A stretch of DNA of 64,000 bases from Thiohalocapsa sp. PB-PSB1 (GTDB lineage Bacteria; Pseudomonadota; Gammaproteobacteria; Chromatiales; Chromatiaceae). Of this stretch, positions 59,588 through 64,000 are shown one piece after another. Numbering within the stretch: the first letter of the stretch is position 1; each line of letters starts with the position of its first letter. The notes below the pieces were generated by a model that saw only the letters and a program-made list of their open reading frames with translations, was not told the DNA's origin and did not search any database. The DNA is taken from assembly GCA_016745215.1 (NCBI GenBank), contig CP050890.1, positions 4,340,001 to 4,404,000 on the forward strand, written 5' to 3'. The position numbers and the translations under genes are program-made.

Positions 59588-60547
59588 ATGGACACCATTC
59601 TAAAAAATGCAGTGCAATCAATTCAGGTTGGAGTGGAAGATTTCAACTCCAATGATCCAAGGCGGGTTTTATCCGCTGCTCGCAATATTTATGCTGGGAT
59701 TTTATTGCTATTTAAGGAAAAGCTTCGAGCTTTATCGCCACCAGGAAGCAACGAAGTATTAGTCAAAAAGAATATTCAACCAAGTACCACACAAACAGGT
59801 GTCCAGTTTGTAGGAAAAGGTAAGAATACGGTCGATGTACAACAAATAAAGGAGCGATTTGCCTCACTAAATGTCGAAGTGGAATGGAAAACAATTGAAA
59901 AGATACAGAAGGTTAGAAATGACATCGAGCATTATTGTACCAGCCATACAGAAAGCAAAGTCAGAGAGTTTATCGCCGAGTCATTTCTAATCATTCGTGA
60001 TTTTCTAAAAACAAATTTGAAGCTTGAGCCTATTGATGTCTTAGGAGAAGAAACATGGGAAACTTTGCTAAAAACAGCCGAGGTCTATTCAAAGGAGTTG
60101 AATGATTGTCGGTCAGCAATGGAAGAGGTTGACTGGCAGTCAGAAGCTCTAGCGCAAGCAGTAACATCTATTCACTGCCCTAACTGCCTGTCCGAACTAA
60201 TTCGGCCAAAAGATAAAAACACAACCGACCCTGTATTCTCAACTTGCATATGTTCGTCTTGTGGCGAGGAGTTCGCGCTTGATGAAGAAGTCATCCAAGA
60301 GGCATTGAGCGAACATTTCTACGCAGACTCATATATTGCTATGACAGATGGCGGAGATCCGCCTATAGTCACATGCCATGAGTGCGGGATGGAGACATTT
60401 ATTATAGCAGAAGATAAATGTGCTATTTGTCAATGTGGGCGCACTTATGATGCATGTGTTATTTGTGGGGAAACTCTTACCACCGATGAGCAAGACCTAA
60501 ATGGGCTATGTGGCTATCACTACCACATTGCAAATAAAGACGATTAG
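59588..60547 (+). CDS. HEPN-like domain protein with C-terminal zinc ribbons, cassette C6
   Basis: The 319-residue protein has a helical N-terminal part with the HEPN-type RNase motif Rx4H: Arg110-Asn-Asp-Ile-Glu-His115 (VRNDIEHY), preceded by a helix rich in Arg/Tyr ([20 protein letters not shown]). The C-terminal half carries paired cysteines ([41 protein letters not shown]), that is two or three zinc ribbons. HEPN RNases are common in defence and toxin systems. Base composition is clearly more AT-rich than the neighbours, suggesting a different source. The function is inferred from motifs alone. Confidence 0.65.
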   Translation: MDTILKNAVQSIQVGVEDFNSNDPRRVLSAARNIYAGILLLFKEKLRALSPPGSNEVLVKKNIQPSTTQTGVQFVGKGKNTVDVQQIKERFASLNVEVEWKTIEKIQKVRNDIEHYCTSHTESKVREFIAESFLIIRDFLKTNLKLEPIDVLGEETWETLLKTAEVYSKELNDCRSAMEEVDWQSEALAQAVTSIHCPNCLSELIRPKDKNTTDPVFSTCICSSCGEEFALDEEVIQEALSEHFYADSYIAMTDGGDPPIVTCHECGMETFIIAEDKCAICQCGRTYDACVICGETLTTDEQDLNGLCGYHYHIANKDD

Positions 60548-60608
60548 GCTAACAAAAGCCTCCAGCGGACGCGCCAAAGGCGCGCGCCGCTGAGGCTTAG
60601 CGTTAGAT
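60547..60608 (+). other. attC site of cassette C6
   Basis: R'' GGCTAAC and R' GTTAGAT enclose 62 bases with arms AAGCCTCCAGCGGACGCGCC and (reverse complement) AAGCCTCAGCGGCGCGCGCC, one extrahelical base apart. R'' begins on the last base of the gene's stop codon. Confidence 0.92.
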
Positions 60609-62306
60609 TAAAACGCTATCGCGTTGGAAGAGACCACACCCGAGACAAAGCAGCACCGGCGCTGAAATAAACAATCAACAAGAAAAAGAATAAGCACACG
60701 CAATGGCATCGCCATTCCTTTCCTCTCCAACTCCCCATCACAGAGCGGGACACACGCACTCCGGCTCCAAGCAGAGACCGACGTTCGAAGTCGCCGACAT
60801 CCTGCGCGCGCATTTGCCCGACTCCCTGCACGAGCACTCCCATCCGCTGCACGTGCACAAGGTACTCAGTGCCATCCAAAACTGCCGCACCGCGGCGCTG
60901 GGCGGGCACATCGACTACTGCACTGACTGCGGCACCCTTTACAACAGCTACAACTCCTGTCGCGACCGCCACTGCCCGAAATGTCAAGGGCTGGAGAAAG
61001 CGCGCTGGATCGAAGCGCGCAAAGACGAATTGCTGCCGGTGCCCTATTTTCATACCGTCTTCACGCTGCCGCATGCGATCAACGACTGGGTGGGGTGGAA
61101 CGACAAACTGATTTACGACCTGCTGTTCGCCAGCGCGACGGACACCCTGCAAGCCTTTGCCGCTCGTCATTGGAACGGAACCCTCGGCATCACCGCCGTG
61201 CTGCACACCTGGGGCCAGACGATGGAGCGCCACATCCATCTGCACTGCATCGTCCCAGGCGGAGCTTTAACGTTCGATGGCGAACAGTTCAAACCCTGCC
61301 CGCATCGTGACTGGTTATTCCCGGTCAAAGCGCTGTCCAAGGTCTTCCGCGGAAACTACCTCGAGCGCCTGGAGCACGCGCATACCACAGGCGAGCTGAA
61401 GACACCGCCGGGCACGCACTTCGGCGCGTTGCGCAAGGCACTGCGCGAGCACGACTGGGTGGTCTACGCCAAACCCCCGTTCGGCGGACCGCAACAGATC
61501 ATCGACTACCTCGGGCGATACACCCACCGCATTGCCATCAGCAACCACCGCATCCTCAATCTTGCCGACGGCAAAGTCACCTTCACCTGGAAAGACTATA
61601 AAGACGGCGCCAAGACCAAAGTGATGACGCTGGACGCCAACGAATTCATCCGGCGGTTCACGCTGCACATTCTGCCGCCGCGCTTCACCCGCATCCGCCA
61701 CTACGGACTGCTCGCCTGCGGACACCGCGCGACCAAGCTCAATCGTGCCAAAGCGCTGCTTGGCCTAGCGCCGGTGACGACGACCAAAGTGCGCGAGCCC
61801 TACGACGTCTTGCTGCACCGCCTGACCGGCAAAGACATCCACGTCTGCCCGAGCTGCGGCGGACGGCTACGACGTCAGCGCGACCTTGCGCCCACCATTG
61901 GACCCGCTCGCGGCCAAGACCCGCCGCTTGCGTGCGAGGCGGCCTGATGAACATCTCCTCCACTCGATCCGCATCGGCTCGGGACAGTGCTGCTATGTTG
62001 CGACGCGACCGCGGTGAGCGAAAAACCGTTGTGCTCCATGCGAAATCGCTGCGCCCGCGGGACCGAGCGCGCGCAACGGAGCCTTGCTCGTGCAACTGCG
62101 CCAACATCAGCGGGAGTTTCCAGGCCCCACCCAGGGCTTGACTGTTGTAGAATCCACATAGCGGTTCGCTGAGACGGACACTGAAGCGAACAAAAAAATG
62201 TTTTAATCTAACAGGGCGTTGAACCTGCCGAGCCCGCGCCGGTCGGGCACCGCGGCGCTTCGCGCTCGCGGCCCGACCGGCGCGGGCTCGGCAGGTTAAC
62301 TAAACG
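60603..62306 (+). repeat. Cassette C7: second copy of the duplicated transposase cassette
   Basis: This is the same 1,704 bases as 51469-53172, ending at the same attC crossover, with about seven substitutions seen by eye. Confidence 0.92.
60703..61947 (+). CDS. IS91-family HUH transposase, cassette C7 (copy 2)
   Basis: The 414-residue protein is almost identical to the C2 enzyme, with all motifs intact (HIHLHC, YLGRYTHRIAI, zinc cysteines). Most differences from C2 are silent or lie outside the gene; two change residues (Gly for Ala, His for Gln). Both copies being intact suggests the duplication is recent or the gene is selected. Confidence 0.92.
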   Translation: MASPFLSSPTPHHRAGHTHSGSKQRPTFEVADILRAHLPDSLHEHSHPLHVHKVLSAIQNCRTAALGGHIDYCTDCGTLYNSYNSCRDRHCPKCQGLEKARWIEARKDELLPVPYFHTVFTLPHAINDWVGWNDKLIYDLLFASATDTLQAFAARHWNGTLGITAVLHTWGQTMERHIHLHCIVPGGALTFDGEQFKPCPHRDWLFPVKALSKVFRGNYLERLEHAHTTGELKTPPGTHFGALRKALREHDWVVYAKPPFGGPQQIIDYLGRYTHRIAISNHRILNLADGKVTFTWKDYKDGAKTKVMTLDANEFIRRFTLHILPPRFTRIRHYGLLACGHRATKLNRAKALLGLAPVTTTKVREPYDVLLHRLTGKDIHVCPSCGGRLRRQRDLAPTIGPARGQDPPLACEAA

Positions 62307-62312
62307 TTGGGC
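62206..62312 (+). other. attC site of cassette C7
   Basis: R'' ATCTAAC and R' GTTGGGC bound 107 bases identical to the C2 site up to the crossover triplet. The next cassette therefore should end in an attC with R'' GCCCAAC, which lies beyond the window. Confidence 0.9.
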
Positions 62313-62356
62313 GCAGTCTACCGGTTTCGCCCCAGCACCAGACATGAGCATATGAA

Positions 62357-62680
62357 ATGGTTAAAGGTATTGCACACAGTTCAGCACGATATCGAGCAAC
62401 TCGTGTCATTTGTACCGTCACGGTAGTTATTGGATGGTGGGTCGTCCTGAATGGGCTAATCGGATTCGGCGCGGCGCTCGCACTAGTCATAAGCCATTCC
62501 GATAACCTCATCCCAGCGGCTATGCTACCAGCCGCGTTGGCGGCGTCGTCCCTCCTCCTTGCGCTTGGATTTTTGCTCATCATGTTTTCCCAACTGACGC
62601 GAGCCTCTTTGGATAGCGCTGAGAACTCTTTCGAGATTCTGACTATCATTCGGAGACGAGCAAACACCCCCCCTGGTTGA
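62357..62680 (+). CDS. Small membrane protein, cassette C8
   Basis: The 107-residue frame has two predicted membrane segments (VICTVTVVIGWWVVLNGLIG with the next stretch FGAALALVI, and LPAALAASSLLLALGFLLIM) and a short charged C terminus. I do not recognise a family. The start lies 45 bases into the cassette, as expected for a cassette gene. It could also be a chance frame, since the next gene is the larger occupant. Confidence 0.45.
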   Translation: MVKGIAHSSARYRATRVICTVTVVIGWWVVLNGLIGFGAALALVISHSDNLIPAAMLPAALAASSLLLALGFLLIMFSQLTRASLDSAENSFEILTIIRRRANTPPG

Positions 62681-62751
62681 TGCAAGAAGATCCCCAAGCA
62701 GAGCAGGTGAAACAGTTTGAAAAAGTATTGTTGTAAGCAAGAGGTATACTC

Positions 62752-64000
62752 GTGCCTCACCACTTAATGGGTGCCGTCCGAAGCCTTTGCGCCACAGTTA
62801 TGGTTGTGCATTCTACGGCAAATCTAGCAGCTTCCACGGAAGTAGAGCCACGCAACGCCAGCAACTCCGTTTCGCTGGGATGCGCAGGTCGTGAAGATAG
62901 ATTGGTCCCAACTCCGCTAGAAACGGAGGGTACTCCAAGGAACGCTTTCAATGACATTTTCGAAGGTTTTAAGTACTGGTCTACAACCCCCAAGACGCCG
63001 GAACACAGTATTCTAATTGCTCTGGAAGCGATTAAGAGGCGCGACTGGGAAAAATACAAAGACCTCTTTGAAAGCGCGTCTTTTTTCGATGATCGGCCAA
63101 GCGAACATCGCCTTTCGGGTCTGTTCTCTGACCTCGCAGTGGTTCACGCTTATGGCGATGACCTATTGGCAAAAGTCAGCTTCAGTGCCTTATGGACACC
63201 GTCATCGGTTGAATCGCCAGAATATCATGGCAAGTCGCTCGAATTCTGTCGCGATATCATGGTTGTTCGTTCGAGTAAGTCGCGCCTTGGATTCGTTCAA
63301 TTTGCCGTCGTTGGTGCATACGACAACATACCGAAGACTGGGTGGTATCTGCGATCAGATCAAGTCCTCAAGCTTCCCTTTGATTTCACTAGGATGTTCG
63401 AAGATGCAGAGAGCAACGGCCTAAGTACTCGATTTATAGACGATAATCCTTTCGAGTCGGACTTATTGAGATACAGCGATTCAGGTGAATCGAAGGCTCT
63501 TGTTGTTGCGAGCGGAAACGGCCGTAAGGCGTGGTTTTGGTCATGGCGACACGCTTCGCAGAAGGCAGCGAATACTTCTGCGTTGAAGTTATGTGAATCG
63601 CAGAAATCCCAGCACGGCGTCCACACGGGTGAATGTCAGCTCTATGCGGTCGGCACCGTCACGGTTACACCTGAGCTTCGAGGCAAGTGCTTGCCTGGTC
63701 TAGAGCTTTCCGACAGAATTCGGCACTACGAAGGTAGCCACCAGTCGGAGCTTAGCGTACAAGTTGACGAAGCGAGTGTGGGTCTTCCAGCCTATGAGGC
63801 AGGGATTCGAGCGGGCGATTTACTTTCCGCGATTGATGGAAAAGTAGTAACCAACGCAAGTTTCGTAACCAACTACTTCAATGTGGGGTGTCCCGACTCC
63901 GTTGAAGTTTCTTACCGGCGGCCGGCCCGCATCCCGGAAATTCACATGGCGCCTTCAATACGAGAACATGGTTGTGAAATTGGGCTTCGCACCCAGGAAG
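62752..64000 (+). CDS. PDZ-domain protein, cassette C8 (partial, runs off the window)
   Basis: The frame is open from 62737 to the window end without a stop. GTG 62752 has a ribosome site (AGAGGT, six bases away); ATG 62767 is an alternative. The start region is mildly hydrophobic (GAVRSLCATVMVVHSTANLA) and may be an export signal. No family is recognised for residues 30-330. A PDZ-like domain follows near residues 340-385 (AYEAGIRAGDLLSAIDGKVV). PDZ domains of this type bind exposed C termini or assist proteases; no protease triad is visible in the part present. Confidence 0.7.
   Translation, partial: MPHHLMGAVRSLCATVMVVHSTANLAASTEVEPRNASNSVSLGCAGREDRLVPTPLETEGTPRNAFNDIFEGFKYWSTTPKTPEHSILIALEAIKRRDWEKYKDLFESASFFDDRPSEHRLSGLFSDLAVVHAYGDDLLAKVSFSALWTPSSVESPEYHGKSLEFCRDIMVVRSSKSRLGFVQFAVVGAYDNIPKTGWYLRSDQVLKLPFDFTRMFEDAESNGLSTRFIDDNPFESDLLRYSDSGESKALVVASGNGRKAWFWSWRHASQKAANTSALKLCESQKSQHGVHTGECQLYAVGTVTVTPELRGKCLPGLELSDRIRHYEGSHQSELSVQVDEASVGLPAYEAGIRAGDLLSAIDGKVVTNASFVTNYFNVGCPDSVEVSYRRPARIPEIHMAPSIREHGCEIGLRTQE

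Larger units (their letters stand above)
48210..64000. mobile_element. Chromosomal integron: integrase, attI and eight traced cassettes (array continues past the window)
   Basis: Cassette limits by crossover point are C1 49704-51468, C2 51469-53172, C3 53173-57811, C4 57812-58409, C5 58410-59574, C6 59575-60602, C7 60603-62306 and C8 62307 onwards. For C1 to C7 the core at the start is the reverse complement of the R'' core of the same cassette's attC (GTTGGAC/GTCCAAC, GTTAGAT/ATCTAAC, GTTATGC/GCATAAC twice, GTTAGCT/AGCTAAC, GTTAGCC/GGCTAAC, GTTAGAT/ATCTAAC). All cassette genes lie on the plus strand. Apart from a possible reversed cassette behind intI, the array starts directly at attI. Confidence 0.92.

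Noticed and set aside
63017..63424. A closed 135-codon plus-strand frame
   Set aside because: The same DNA is covered in another frame by the uninterrupted PDZ protein from 62752, which has a domain match and a ribosome site.

Overview
The window looks like a piece of a gammaproteobacterial chromosome, with a conserved core (about 1-45,400) and an accessory island (about 45,400-64,000). The gene orders are those of Gammaproteobacteria: rluD-pgeF divergent from bamD; sucCD; pilSR; rpoE-rseA-rseB-rseC-mucD-lepA-lepB-rnc-era-recO-pdxJ with nadB divergent; and infC-rpmI-rplT-pheS-pheT-ihfA-merR-tRNA-Pro. I cannot name the genus from this sequence alone. PilSR implies type IV pili. A lone hypF suggests NiFe hydrogenase maturation elsewhere in the genome. 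A PEP-CTERM protein suggests an exosortase system.

Core layout: end of a short-chain dehydrogenase; gshA; tail-specific protease prc; pgeF and rluD; bamD; a 640-base gene-free stretch of repeats; glnB; sucCD; pilSR; a decayed four-helix-bundle gene; the envelope-stress/translation block pdxJ to rpoE; nadB; a cluster of binding protein, outer-membrane barrel and GGDEF/EAL protein; hypF; tRNA-Pro; the infC-to-ihfA block; tRNA-Val; class I fumarase; and an AcuI-type reductase. Through the core runs a dispersed palindromic repeat (two intact 163-base copies, one 479-base variant, several halves). Its terminal TAA/TAG serves as the stop codon of four genes (gshA, bamD, the GGDEF/EAL gene, hypF).

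The island is a chromosomal integron. An integron integrase gene with an N-terminal extension (48,210-49,634, minus strand) is followed by a candidate attI and then eight cassettes on the plus strand. I could trace every junction: for each of the seven complete cassettes the 7-base core at its start (GTTRRRY) is the exact reverse complement of the R'' core of its own attC. Contents are: C1 IS91-type HUH transposase; C2 a second HUH transposase; C3 a 4.6 kb cassette with a transglutaminase of animal type plus a PEP-CTERM protein; C4 HicAB; C5 a glycine-rich secreted protein; C6 a HEPN/zinc-ribbon protein; C7 a near-identical second copy of C2; C8 a membrane protein and a PDZ protein that runs off the window. 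Behind intI lies a probable ninth cassette in reverse orientation (tyrosine recombinase plus decayed IS91 transposase), carrying a 127-base MITE.

Most notable: (1) a protein resembling coagulation factor XIII or tissue transglutaminase over four domains, with catalytic Cys, His and Asp in the animal spacing, in a bacterial gene cassette; (2) HUH transposase genes packaged as attC-bounded cassettes, one duplicated exactly at attC crossover points; (3) the repeat family whose ends double as stop codons.
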